From Reticulitermes speratus (lineage: Eukaryota > Arthropoda > Insecta > Blattodea > Rhinotermitidae): a stretch of 64,000 nt of DNA. The translations under genes were made by a program, and so were the position numbers. Positions 1 to 9,651 of the stretch are shown here, in pieces (position 1 is the first letter of the stretch; every line of letters begins with the position of its first letter). The notes under the pieces were generated by a model. That model searched no databases. It was not told where the DNA came from and was given only the letters and a program-made list of their open reading frames with translations. The DNA lies in the NCBI GenBank assembly GCA_021186555.1, contig JAJKFL010000012.1, positions 2,517,244 to 2,581,243 of the forward strand, given 5' to 3'.

Positions 1-171
1 GTGTCGCTGGATCAGTGACTCCAGACGTTTTGAAAGCACGAACTGACTTCATCTTCAAGCGGCAAAGAATTCAAGAAGAACCTGACTGCTTGTCCCTCAA
101 TATGAAAGCACTATTTCCTTCGAAACGTCGGCAACCGCTCACCTAGCGACCGGAATCCTCAGCAACACCGC
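1..171 (-). repeat. decayed dispersed-repeat fragment
   Basis: No gene is seen. The text around 1-50 resembles the repeats near 18780 and 23335 (a shared tgtcgctgg motif followed by a gttttgaa block). Read on the minus strand it gives a weak hammerhead-like order (cttgaagatga ... tcaaaacgtc). A second cgaaacgtcgg block lies near 136. It looks like an old retroelement remnant cut by the window edge. Confidence 0.35.
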
Positions 172-470
172 TGTAAAGTTAAAGGTAAAGGTCTCCCTAG
201 AACAGGCCACGAAGGCCCACAGGGGGAATAGAGTTATAGCTCTACTCTTTCTTTAACCCTGGCACTAGATGGGGGTGGGTGGTCAACTCCACGCCCCGGC
301 CGCTTTACCCCCGTGAAAGAGACCCGGTACCCATTGTACAGGAGGCTTGGTAGGCCCCAGGGCCGGTCTGGACGGCTGCGAAAAATCTCGCCCCCACCGG
401 GATTCGATCCCCGGACCGTCCAGCTCGTAGCGAGTCGCTATACCGACTGAGCTGTGAGAACCTCAAATGT
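172..470 (-). mobile_element. tRNA-derived SINE
   Basis: Read on the minus strand, the right end holds RNA polymerase III promoter boxes. An A-box-like tagctcagtcggtat lies at about 440-454 and a B-box-like ggatcgaatcc at about 400-410, spaced as in a tRNA. The body continues leftwards and ends in a short repeated tail, taaaggtaaagg type, at about 180-195. The length of about 300 bp, the tRNA-like head and the simple tail are classic for a SINE. The lack of a foldable cloverleaf and the long body argue against a functional tRNA gene. Confidence 0.7.
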
Positions 471-1104
471 CACACTTCAGTGTCAGTGAGGTTAACACAG
501 ATAAGTGTTGATGTTGCCACTTACACAGCGGAAATACAATGTGACTGATCACGTGTTAGTTATCTTCACATGAATGTGTTACTTTATGTGTGAGGTGAAG
601 ATATAATTTGTAACGAAACTTGACTGTGGGCGGTTGGACAAACATCTGTTGCATTTGGAGCTGTTCTGGTTCGTCTCATAAGAGAGCAAGCAACTCGGTC
701 GGTGTCGTCTGCTGCAGAAACGTCGTTTTAGCGGTAACTATGAAAACAACAGTCTTTCGGAAAACACAAAATAATTACTAATTTTAAAGCATAAACTGTG
801 TATTCGGTGTTTGTGGCACGCGCCTCCTTTGTCACTGCGTGTCATTTCATCGTCGTCTAAATTACGTAATGTAAGCTGTTACGTCGCCTTGCCGTGAACA
901 GGTCATAAGGAGGACACGAATCGAACGTCACACGACTTGGCATGGAACATTAAAATGTTTCATTGTTGCTCAGGAGTGCCTTATGAACTACTGAACACGC
1001 CTAGTACTTTGGACCTTACGGCAAAACTAAAAAATGTCAACAATGTTACATAGAGAGTTCTTTTTTTGTGCAGTGTGAGGTACATATAATTACACGAAAC
1101 TTAC
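471..1104 (-). other. probable intron of the minus-strand gene; nothing else seen
   Basis: No ORF or RNA gene is recognised. It lies downstream (minus strand) of the splice donor at 1103-1104, so it is probably part of the first intron of the membrane-protein gene. The next exon is either short or beyond the left edge. Confidence 0.4.
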
Positions 1105-1221
1105 CTTTTGTCTGTGGCGATACTTCTGTATGGTGTGTCGCTGCGACGTCGTGTAATAAACAACGATGACCGCGAATGTGCCTAGCACCGCGACGCGAAG
1201 TAACCGCCGCTTGCGCCACAT
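1105..1221 (-). CDS. first coding exon of a signal-anchor (type II-like) membrane protein, partial
   Basis: The exon encodes exactly 39 codons. A basic N terminus (MWRKRRLLR) is followed by a hydrophobic stretch (VAVLGTFAVIVVYY, about residues 10-23) and then a basic, polar segment ending RHRQK. It ends in phase 0 at a perfect donor, acaaaag|gtaagt on the minus strand. The ATG at 1221 has a G at -3. The same frame stays open upstream to another ATG at 1434, but that region is rich in Cys and His with no membrane character, so the downstream ATG is preferred. A short basic tail plus a signal anchor is typical of Golgi or ER glycosyltransferases and sulfotransferases, but the catalytic domain is outside the window and the identity is unknown. 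It is divergently oriented to golgin-84. Confidence 0.5.
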
Positions 1222-1450
1222 AGCCTGCTGCCAGCACTGCACCACGGCCAGTTGTGACCGGCAGACCTGCGCGTGACGTTTGTACAGGAAGGCGGGGCGA
1301 CAGTGACGACACCTAGCGGGCAGTTTGAATGAATGCGTAGCGTTGCACTTATCGATTGTAGTGTTTGTTACGAACTTGCATGGTCTGTGGAGACCTGACC
1401 ATTGAATTGTGTGTGTTTTGCATATTCCTTGCATGTTGTGGAGACCGAAA
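1222..1450 (-). promoter_or_regulatory. CpG-rich 5' leader / promoter-like region
   Basis: This stretch and the exon next to it are visibly richer in CpG and GC than the surrounding AT-rich DNA (gcgacgtcg, accgcgacgcgaag, ggcggggcgacagtgacg at 1140-1310). That fits a 5' end just upstream of the 39-codon exon. No TATA box is evident at an obvious position. Confidence 0.3.
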
Positions 1451-1549
1451 CTGGCCGGCTGAAGGCAAAACGATGAAATTCGAAATATAACAACACATTT
1501 CGGACATCTGGCGGATAATCTTGATACTAACCAAACTTGAAATGCTAAT

Positions 1550-1943
1550 TAATGAATTTCACGTTATATCCACAGTGCATTTGGATAATAATTCACAGTT
1601 TCAAAAACCAACAGATGCACTATATTATCAAATATTGTTCAATATCTCCTATACATGTTTCTGCTCCAGTTGAACCATCTTCAGGGAGTCAAGGTTACAT
1701 TCGTATTACATCCATTAGTTAATTTGATAATATGATATATATATCACATTATAATGTGATAGTAAACTTGACTTTATATTTTGATATATATATATATATA
1801 TATTATATCATCAGATTAACTAATGGATGTAATATGAATGTAACCTTGACCCCTGAAGATGGTTCAACTGGAGCCGAAACATATGTAGGGGATTGAACAA
1901 TACTTGATAATGTAGTGCATTTGCTGGTTTTTGAAAGGGTGAA
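1550..1943. mobile_element. complete inverted-arm (Penelope-type) element with 13-bp target-site duplication
   Basis: The direct repeat ttgaaatgctaat flanks the element at 1537-1549 and 1944-1956. Two arms of about 150 bp (about 1590-1735 and 1800-1946) are inverted copies of each other around an AT-dinucleotide centre. Each arm holds a hammerhead-type core: CTGAAGA at 1684-1678 (minus) and at 1853-1859 (plus). The left end has an extra tail (cagtgcatttgg) not mirrored on the right, as in the other members at 47102 and 58081. There is no coding capacity, so it is non-autonomous. Confidence 0.7.
1845..1896 (+). ncRNA. hammerhead ribozyme-like motif, right arm
   Basis: The core CTGAAGA is at 1853-1859. 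A stem II hairpin follows (ggttc/gagcc, five pairs with one G-U), then GAAA at 1876-1879, a C-AUAU-G mini stem III, UA at 1886-1887 as the predicted cleavage site, and GGG pairing with the CCC before the core. The left-arm copy at 1684-1650 on the minus strand matches but has cag for ccg before GAAA. Confidence 0.55.
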
Positions 1944-1956
1944 TTGAAATGCTAAT

Positions 1957-3010
1957 ATGGAGCAGAAAATTCTTAAATAAACTTATAGCATCTCAATGAA
2001 AATGTCGTTGCTGCATGTTGCTCCGGGTAATGTCAAGAACTGTCACATCCGTAAGGTCACAAGTAAATTATATAATTTGGATTATGAAAAGCAAAAATGT
2101 TTAAATTGCTGCATTTTGATTTGCTAAGGTTACCATGTGTCCGTCACAAGAAAAAAGAGGACAGTTCCTACTTATCTACCATAAGAAAGAGGTCATAAGC
2201 GGAAAGGGGGGTTAAAAATAGGACATGTAATAGTCACAATTTTATTAAATAAAAGTCCCCCTCAGCGTTTGTCTTTTAGTAGTTTTCTAAACTTCGTGGT
2301 TATGAAATTCAGAGGGAGACGAATTTCCGCATTCCGAACTGCGAAACTCGTATGTTTCTTTGACTCGGTCAGTGCTTATATAATATTATAATTAACTAAT
2401 TTTTTTTTCAAAAAAAGTAGTTTTTTTTTTGGGCATTTTCAGTGCCATTAAAATGTGCAAAAAATTAAAGACATAATATGTAGTAAGAAACTCGGACATT
2501 TCTACATTTTGTAAAAACCCCGCCTGGATGAAACAGGTTATTTTTATGTCGAGTTCCAGAGAGCCTTTGCAGCTTTGCATTTAAAGCGAACCGACTGTTA
2601 GCTGCAAGAGAAGCATTGATATCGTTTGCACTGGCACAGAAGGCCTTCGAATGTCCACATGCACTTTTTAGACACATTGTGTTTGCATGTACGTCTTTCG
2701 TGACCTTGGCCTCCGTGCTGTGAACATTACACGGGCAAAAACCAAAACACGCTGTTTTAACATTGACACCGTAACATTATATCGGTCACGTGGATATATT
2801 TATAATGACCGTTCAATCCTGACATTAGTAGGATTTCTTTAGTTTCGCTTAAGCACGCTCTCGACATTTCAATTACAAGTGTGAGATTACTCACCTCTGT
2901 TTAATGCCACTGCCCATACTTCACGTCAAAAGTGCACAAGGGCAAATTTACCTTTACATTCTGTGAACAGAATCGTTTGTGCGAGATTTTAGATTCTCTT
3001 GGCGAATGCT
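1957..3010. other. no gene recognised
   Basis: AT-rich sequence with short poly-T and poly-A tracts (about 2400-2440). The minus-strand ORFs of 62 and 70 codons show no recognisable domain. Nothing firm is seen here. Confidence 0.4.
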
Positions 3011-3050
3011 CTGAAGATAGCAGCAGTGGATTCCTCCGAAACGTAAGTTG
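3005..3050 (+). ncRNA. hammerhead-like core, eroded
   Basis: CTGAAGA at 3011-3017 and GAAAC at 3038-3042 followed by GTA give the hammerhead order. The intervening hairpin (agcag ... ctcc) is imperfect. It is probably an old arm of a related retroelement. Confidence 0.35.
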
Positions 3051-3171
3051 CTGCTGGACCGTACAGCATCGCTTCCAGCAGACTATTCATAATCCGTAAT
3101 GTTATGCCATCTATCGGTGGCGTCTAGAGATGTAGCACTGAAAGTACATAGACTTGGCAACAGATGGTAGT

Positions 3172-3310
3172 GATTAAAAATTTTATTATACCAACATATG
3201 CACTATATTCTTTAACCAAGTCAATCACCCCTACATATGTTTCGGCCTATAACAGGCCATCTTCAGGGGATCAAAGTTTTTTAACATAGACTATACATCT
3301 GTTGTTCAAT
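3172..3310 (-). mobile_element. single arm of a hammerhead-bearing Penelope-type element
   Basis: It starts with the family terminus ataccaacatatgcac and holds a minus-strand hammerhead (next entry). It then continues with ttttttaacatagac, a block also found in the GIY-YIG-bearing element at about 47218. No matching right arm was found, so it is truncated. Confidence 0.6.
3225..3272 (-). ncRNA. hammerhead ribozyme-like motif
   Basis: On the minus strand, CTGAAGA runs 3266-3260. Stem II is a perfect GGCCT/AGGCC hairpin (3258-3254 with 3248-3244). GAAA is at 3243-3240, then C-ATAT-G and the predicted cleavage dinucleotide TA (3233-3232). Stem I is GGGG with CCC plus wobble extension. All invariant core bases are present. 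Confidence 0.65.
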
Positions 3311-4078
3311 TTTAAAAAGTTAGTACATCCACATAAAACTAAAATAAATCTTAGTTCCCAATGGATTTAGGTGTTATTTCTTTCAGCTGTAAAATCCTAG
3401 GGAATGTGTTTACATAAAAGGTTAAAATTACATATTTGCTGTTATATATAAAAATTAGAGGCAGTCCGGTCTTGTATGCAGTTATCACAAGGATGTTGCA
3501 GTTTTCACTAGTGAACACTAGTCACAACGCAACCAGCCGGTGCAGTACACAACGCACAACCCGTAACAACATAACACAGAAAATTTCTGCTTTTCATTGC
3601 AGGGAAAATGTAAGTGGCATATGTGGTGGTTTGAGTCAGTCTCTTGGTAATGCTGCATTTACTTAAAACAACTGAGAATCAAGATTTGTAAATGGCCCTT
3701 ATAAGTGCTCACAACAAGGCACTATTGCAAACGTGGTAGCAACTGGATGGTCGTGCTCAACCACTTTGCTACAGATTACAGCTTACTGCCAGCCATATTT
3801 CAAGGTTTAAGATTTGGAATAAAATTTATATTTTCATCCAAAGTAGAGATAATTGATGGAGTTGAGGGGTTAGATTCAAGCCATGTCTCTTCTACCCACA
3901 ACAGTTCCACCCTCCACGAACCACTTATGAATGATGACATTCTGGATGTAATGTTTGGTTGGTGAACATTACTTTCTGCCAATAAATACATAAATAAATA
4001 AATAATTACCTAACCTAAATCTTAACCTAAACCTAATGACCAAAATGACCAATTCATAAAAAGGTTGAAAAGCACTAT
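3311..4078. other. no gene recognised
   Basis: The 76- and 86-codon plus-strand frames show no domain. A short aaat microsatellite lies at about 3984-4006, just before the 55-bp array. Confidence 0.35.
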
Positions 4079-6435
4079 TCTAGTGAGTGTCTGTAGTACT
4101 TGGTGTTTGACAAGCATGGCTGTATTACACTGTTCTAGTGAGTGTCTGTAGTACTTGGTGTTTGACAAGCATGGCTGTATTGCACTGTTCTAGTGAGTGT
4201 CTGTAGTACTTGGTGTTTGACAAGCATGGCTGTATTACACTGTTCTAGTGAGTGTCTGTAGTACTTGGTGTTTGACAAGCATGGCTGTATTACACTGTTC
4301 TAGTGAGTGTCTATAGTACTTGGTGTTTGACAAGCATGGCTGTATTACACTGTTCTAGTGAGTGTCTAGTAGTACTTGGTGTTTGACAAGCATGGCTGTA
4401 TTGCACTGTTCTAGTGAGTGTCTGTTGTACTTGGTGTTTGACAAGCAGAGCTGTATTACAGTGTTCTAGTGAGTGTCTGTTAGTACTTGGTGTTTGACAA
4501 GCATGGCTGTATTACAGTGTTCTAGTGAGTGTCTGTGTACTTGGTGTTTGACAAGCGTAGCTGTATTACAGTGTTCTAGTGAGTGTCTGTTGTACTTGGT
4601 GTTTGACAAGCTGGCTGTATTGCACTGTTCTAGTGAGTGTCTGTAGTACTTGGTGTTTGACAAGCATGGCTGTATTGCACTGTTCTAGTGAGTGTCTGTT
4701 GTACTTGGTGTTTGACAAGCATGGCTGTATTGCACTGTTCTAGTGAGTGTCTGTAGTACTTGGTGTTTGACAAGCATGGCTGTATTCACTGTTCTAGTGA
4801 GTGTCTATAGTACTTGGTGTTTGACAAGCATGGCTGTATTACACTGTTCTAGTGAGTGTCTGTAGTACTTGGTGTTTGACAAGCATGGCTGTATTGCACT
4901 GTTCTAGTGAGTGTCTGTTGTACTTGGTGTTTGACCAGCGTAGCTGTATTACAGTGTTCTAGTGAGTGTCTGTAGTACTTGGTGTTTGACAAGCTAGGGT
5001 GTATTACAGTGTTCTAGTGAGTGTCTGTTGTACTTGGTGTTTGACAAGCATGGCTGTATTACACTGTTCTAGTGAGTGTCTGTAGTACTTGGTGTTTGAC
5101 AAAATGGCTGTATTACACTGTTCTAGTGAGTGTCTGTTGTACTTGGTGTTTGACAAGTGCTGTATTACAGTGTTCTAGTGAGTGTCTGTAGTACTTGGTG
5201 TTTGACAAGCATGCTGTATTGCACTGTTCTAGTGAGTGTCTGTAGTACTTGGTGTTTGACAAGCATGGCTGTATTACACTGTTCTAGTGAGTGTCTGTAG
5301 TACTTGGCGTTTGACAAGCATGGCTGTATTCCACTGTTCTAGTGAGTGTCTGTAGTACTTGGTGTTTGACAAGCATGGCTGTATTACACTGTTCTAGTGA
5401 GTGTCTGTAGTACTTGTTGTTTGACAAGCATGGCTGTATTACACTGTTCTAGTGAGTGTCTGTAGTACTTGGTGTTTGACAAGCGTGGCTGTATTACAGT
5501 GTTCTAGTGAGTGTCTGTAGTACTTGGTGTTTGACAAGCATGGCTTTATTACACTGTTCTAGTGAGTGTCTGTAGTACTTGTTGTTTGACAAGCATGGCT
5601 GTATTATACTGTTTTAGTGAGTGTCTGTAGTACTTGGTGTTTGACAAGCTTGGCTGTATTACACTGTTCTAGTGAGTGTCTGTAGTACTTGGTGTTTGAC
5701 AAGCATGGCTGTATTACACTGTTCTAGTGAGTGTCTGTAGTACTTGGTGTTTGACAAGTATGGCTGTATTACACTGTTCTAGTGAGTGTCTGTAGTACTT
5801 GGTGTTTGACAAAAATGGCTGTATTACACTGTTCTAGTGAGTGTCTGTAGTACTTGGCGTTTGACAAGCATGGCTGTATTACACTGTTCTAGTGAGTGTC
5901 TGTAGTACTTGGCGTTTGACAAGTATGGCTGTATTACACTGTTCTAGTGAGTGTCTGTAGTACTTGGTGTTTGACAAGCATGGCTTTATTACACTGTTCT
6001 AGTGAGTGTCTGTAGTACTTGGCATTTGACAAGTATGGCTGTATTACACTGTTCTAGTGAGTGTCTGTAGTACTTGGTGTTTGACAAGCATGGCTTTATT
6101 ACACTGTTCTAGTGAGTGTCTGTAGTACTTGGTATTTGACAAGCATGGCTGTATTACAGTGTTCTAGTGAGTGTCTGTAGTACTTGGTGTTTGATAAGCA
6201 TGGCTGTATTACAGTGTTCTAGTGAGTGTCTGTAGTACTTGGTGTTTGACAAGCATGGCTGTATTACACTGTTCTAGTGAGTGTCTGTAGTGCTTGGTGT
6301 TTGATAAGCATGGCTGTATTACACTGTCCTAGTGAGTGTCTGTAGTACTTGGTGTTTGACAAGCATGGCTGTATTACACTGTTCTAGTGAGTGTCTGTAG
6401 TACTTGGTGTTTGATAAGCATGGCTGTATTGCAGT
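4079..6435 (+). repeat. minisatellite array, 55-bp unit, about 43 copies
   Basis: The unit begins tctagtgagtgtctgtagta and ends gctgtattacactgt, 55 bp. Most copies differ by only a few bases. Recurrent variants are tgt/tag at the tactt junction, acact/gcact/acagt before the unit end, and small indels of 1-3 bp (for example around 4610, 5101 and 5155). A perfect unit period of 55 is seen at 5338, 5393, 5448 and onward. No open coding frame runs through it. The right end fades into unique sequence at about 6436. Confidence 0.9.
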
Positions 6436-6779
6436 CTTAGCACAGAATTTTTCTGTATGTCTTTTTGTGTATGTTATATTGTGCGCTGTATTATAGTTTT
6501 CTGTAGGAAAAGTTACCAGAGGAGAAGCAGAGAACACTGGCATTAACAAAGAGAAGGACCTCTTTGCTGTCATGGTGAACCCTTTCCTACAGGAACTAAG
6601 GGATATTTACCTCAGCACTGTCCTTGAACAAGTTGCTGTGCAAGTATACTTTTTATAATTTGAAATAGCAGACATTGTGTGAAGTATGTACGTTGTGTTA
6701 TTACGGTTGATAATGCACTACACTGCATAATAAAGTTTACTGTTCACCAAATAATGTAAAGGTTAAAAAATTAAGAATG
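6436..6779. other. no gene recognised
   Basis: AT-rich unique sequence after the array. Nothing is supported. Confidence 0.35.
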
Positions 6780-7060
6780 AAGGGATTGTCAGGGCATGTA
6801 GCATGCGTGGGAGGTTTCAGAAATTTATGCATTGTAGGTCAGAGGAACTGAATAGAAGAGAGTTCATTGACCGCTGTTCACAACTCAATGGAAGAGATCA
6901 ATGTCACACCAGGTGTGACATTGATCAGTGAAAATGCACGGTGAACCTAGAATAAAATTCAATGGAAGAGGCTAGTTGGGGGGCCCAGATGTATATGGAA
7001 GATATTAACATCATGTCACATAAAGTATGATGTTCTAGATGGGGTTGATCTGGCTCAGTG
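6780..7060 (+). mobile_element. decayed non-LTR retrotransposon 3' end (RTE-like)
   Basis: The peptide around 6785-6810 reads like the conserved C-terminal GHVARMG block of RTE-type reverse transcriptases (here degraded, SGHVAC). Further on, the sequence gttggggggcccagatgtatatggaagatattaacatcatg resembles the GRPRRRW-EDNI stretch that normally follows. Frames are broken throughout, so this is a fossil. Confidence 0.45.
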
Positions 7061-8185
7061 TGCTTGTAAACACAGAATGAATGTCCATGCTCTATGTAAT
7101 GTGGGGCACTTCTGTACTTGTTGGGCAACTGCTTGCTGTACAAGAAGGCAGTGCTGTGGGCTGGATGACCAAGGAATCATCCATCAGTTTCAGGTAGTGG
7201 AAAAGTTTGCTCCCATCTTCACAGCATCCAGACAATCTCTGAGGCCAGCCCAGCCTTCTGTTCAGTGCGTGCTCAGGGTAAAGTGGCTGGGCCAGGAAGC
7301 AAACCAAAACACCAAACTCTGTCTAGTGCCAGGGGAAGAATGTGTGAGCTGTATATGCTGTACCTCCATACCCCTCTACTGTCTCACTGTGTGGTGTTTA
7401 ATAAAACATGGAGATAGATTTACCTTACATGAAGTGTTTTCACGTTTATCAGTTGTGTTGCTCACAGCACAAACTGTTGTGTGAACAATAGGTGGTGGAT
7501 TACCATGTAAAGTCATGTACTTGTTCACAGGCAGCAGTGACAAAATGTCATTCCAAGTGATGAAGAATGACCGTGTGGTCGTTGTCTGTGCACACTGTCG
7601 TCTGGGACCTCAGTGACTTCAGATTGAACTTGTATTTTGTATTACACTTTGTGTTGTTGTTTTGTGTGTTGACTGTTGTGTAACAGTGGGCAATGCTGCA
7701 GCTTTAGTGTATTAGTGTTGTGTGTACTGTGAAGAAAATATCATCATCAGAAATGAAGTTTTTTATTCATGTAAGCACAGTTACGGCATATGTATTCAAT
7801 TTATTTTATGTGGTGACAGCTGTGTGTAATGGAGGCAGTAGAAATACTGTGAGAACGTTCAAATTTGTAAGTAGTTTTGAGTGTGTGATTGTCCTTGTGA
7901 TATCATTTTAGTAGAACTTTGAAATTTATTAATGTGGTCCTGATCCTAAAATATGTATTTATACTGATAATGTCTGTAGCCAGGAAGTGTTCCAGATCTC
8001 GTTTTCTCTGTTTGTTCAAGAGGCAAAATATGAAAAAATGTTTTACACAGTTGGTGGGAAACAATTGTGGTATTAAATACTGTGTCTTTAAAAAACATAC
8101 TGCACTTCCTGTAATTCATTTTCCCAACGTGACATTTCCATCCAGGCTTCACTTGTTCTTTGTATTCTTTGGTACAGGATTTGAG
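7061..8185. other. no gene recognised
   Basis: Plus-strand frames of 135, 63 and 134 codons lack recognisable domains and consistent codon usage. The last one is the 5' flank of the repeat at 8190. Nothing firm. Confidence 0.35.
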
Positions 8186-8189
8186 ATGC

Positions 8190-8370
8190 TAACAGTGGTG
8201 AGGATTCATATTGCGGTCTGGGTTAGGACACCGTGTAGTCTGGTACATGGTTATGAATGTTTTGGAGGAGCATTCTGGGTCTGTCTTCACAGGCAGTCAG
8301 AAGATGGAGCCAGTATGTCCTGACCGAAACCTCGGTACCCACCAGTCAGACTACACAGTCCCATATCTCG
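8190..8370 (+). mobile_element. dispersed repeat with TPCSLV-type peptide
   Basis: The plus-strand translation contains AVWVRTPCSLVHGYECFGG followed by a Cys/His-rich tail. The same peptide family is encoded on the minus strand at 15615-15795 (VITPCGPVGGYHCGRN). I recall this peptide from many termite and cockroach repeat-derived predictions. Two diverged copies in one window confirm that it is a repeat and not a gene. Confidence 0.6.
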
Positions 8371-8479
8371 GAACACTATAATTTTGAATCTTAATATTCT
8401 GCATTTTCCGTGTGTTGTATCACTATTACAAGAAAAACTGAATACACGTTTTAGGCAATAAATATACCTTATTATTTTA

Positions 8480-8793
8480 CATGATAGTTTTAAGTGAGCA
8501 GAAAAATGTCGGAGAAATTATGGGGGACAAGGAAGGAGCCTCCACGTGTCCAATGATACTGTGGCCGTGCCATCTGGAAAGTACCATTGACGGCGTCCCC
8601 TGGAAACGTCTATTAATTCCTTCCAACACCGGACAGTAAAGATGACGACCTGTATTGTGGCTGTGGAGAGGTACAAGATATGGGACATCTCCTATCATGC
8701 AGGGACTGCCCCCAGAAATGCACCCTCGAGGATTTATGGCTTGCAAATAAAAAAGGATTTGACGTAGCCCAATATTGGGCAAAAAATCTTTAA
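8480..8793 (+). pseudogene. Jockey-type LINE, 3' terminus of ORF2
   Basis: The frame 8641-8793 ends in TAA and reads KDDDLYCGCGEVQDMGHLL, then SCRDCPQKCTLEDLW and VAQYWAKNL. The C-x-C ... H-L-L-x-C ... C-P pattern is the cysteine-rich C terminus that follows reverse transcriptase in Jockey-clade LINEs. Upstream, stops interrupt the frame (for example about 8611), so it is a 5'-truncated, dead copy. Confidence 0.65.
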
Positions 8794-9494
8794 TTCAATG
8801 GACTGGACATGATAAAGGAAAAAGAAAGGAGAAATTATATTGTAAAATAATATTTCGTTATCAGTGTTTTTAGTTGGTTTGTAATAATTTCGAAATTCGC
8901 TATTTTTGTAGTGCAATGCGAATTTGGGCATGATGGGATTTTGAGTTGGTATGGCAATGCAGGAGCCTGCTTTGCCGATGTGATGGTATATAGTTTCATA
9001 AGTTACCACGAGGAGCATGTTTTACTCACAGCCAGTGACCCTAGTAATGTACGAAGTCGCCGCATGTGGCGGTGTAGTTGCACGTTTCCACGGATTTTCC
9101 CATTTGTTCAAGGTATTAATCTTTGGTAATTGCAGCAAGTCAGTTCAGTCAGGATTTCGTAATTTAGAATTCTATAAAGCAAAGCCTTATGTGCATATGT
9201 TCTTTCTCCATTATAATTTCTTTTAGCGTTCTGTGAGGCACATGCGTGATAATAAAACTAATTTTTAATTTTGTGCTGTGAGAAACTTTTCCAAAGAGAA
9301 GGTGACCGCCATAAAATGAGACGCGCTTACGTGTTACTTCATACTGGTTGTACTGATAATTAGTAGATTCTTAGTAGCGTACATTAAGTATGTTACAAGA
9401 TGGATATTTTAATGAAACTTCGACAGTGCCATGTAATTACAGCGTGTTCCACCTCGTATAGGGAAGTGTTACAGATGTAGAACAATCTTGACAG
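8794..9494 (+). other. golgin-84 upstream region; probable 5' UTR intron
   Basis: No coding exon is recognised. An acceptor-like cttgacag ends at 9494, two bases before the golgin ATG, which suggests an upstream non-coding exon that I could not place. Confidence 0.35.
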
Positions 9495-9495
9495 G

Positions 9496-9651
9496 ATGTC
9501 TGGTTGAAGGTTTGGCTGGTAAGGCCGAAGATTTTCTAAATCAAATTGATCAGAATGCTGCCGTTGCTCTGCAGAAGGAAAGAAAGGAATTAAATTCAAG
9601 CGAGGCATTACTGACAGAAGTTACTTGGGATGGACAGCAGTCTAATACAGA
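9496..9651 (+). CDS. Golgin84: golgin-84 exon 1
   Basis: The ATG at 9496 fits the family start (expected M-S-W-L-x-G-L-A-G-K), but the sequence reads atgtctggttgaaggtttgg. One T before GG and one G after gaagg appear to be missing, so the literal frame stops after three codons. From ggtttggctggtaag (9509 on) the frame is clean: LAGKAEDFLNQIDQNAAVAL ... WDGQQSNTE. The donor is aataca-ga|gtaagc, phase 2. Confidence 0.8.

Noticed and set aside
400..455. tRNA gene on the minus strand
   Set aside because: Only the A and B boxes are tRNA-like. No acceptor stem or clean anticodon arm forms, and the sequence continues into a 300-bp SINE body.
4079..6435. CRISPR-like regular repeats
   Set aside because: Units are contiguous 55-bp tandem copies with no unique spacers, in a eukaryotic context with no cas genes.
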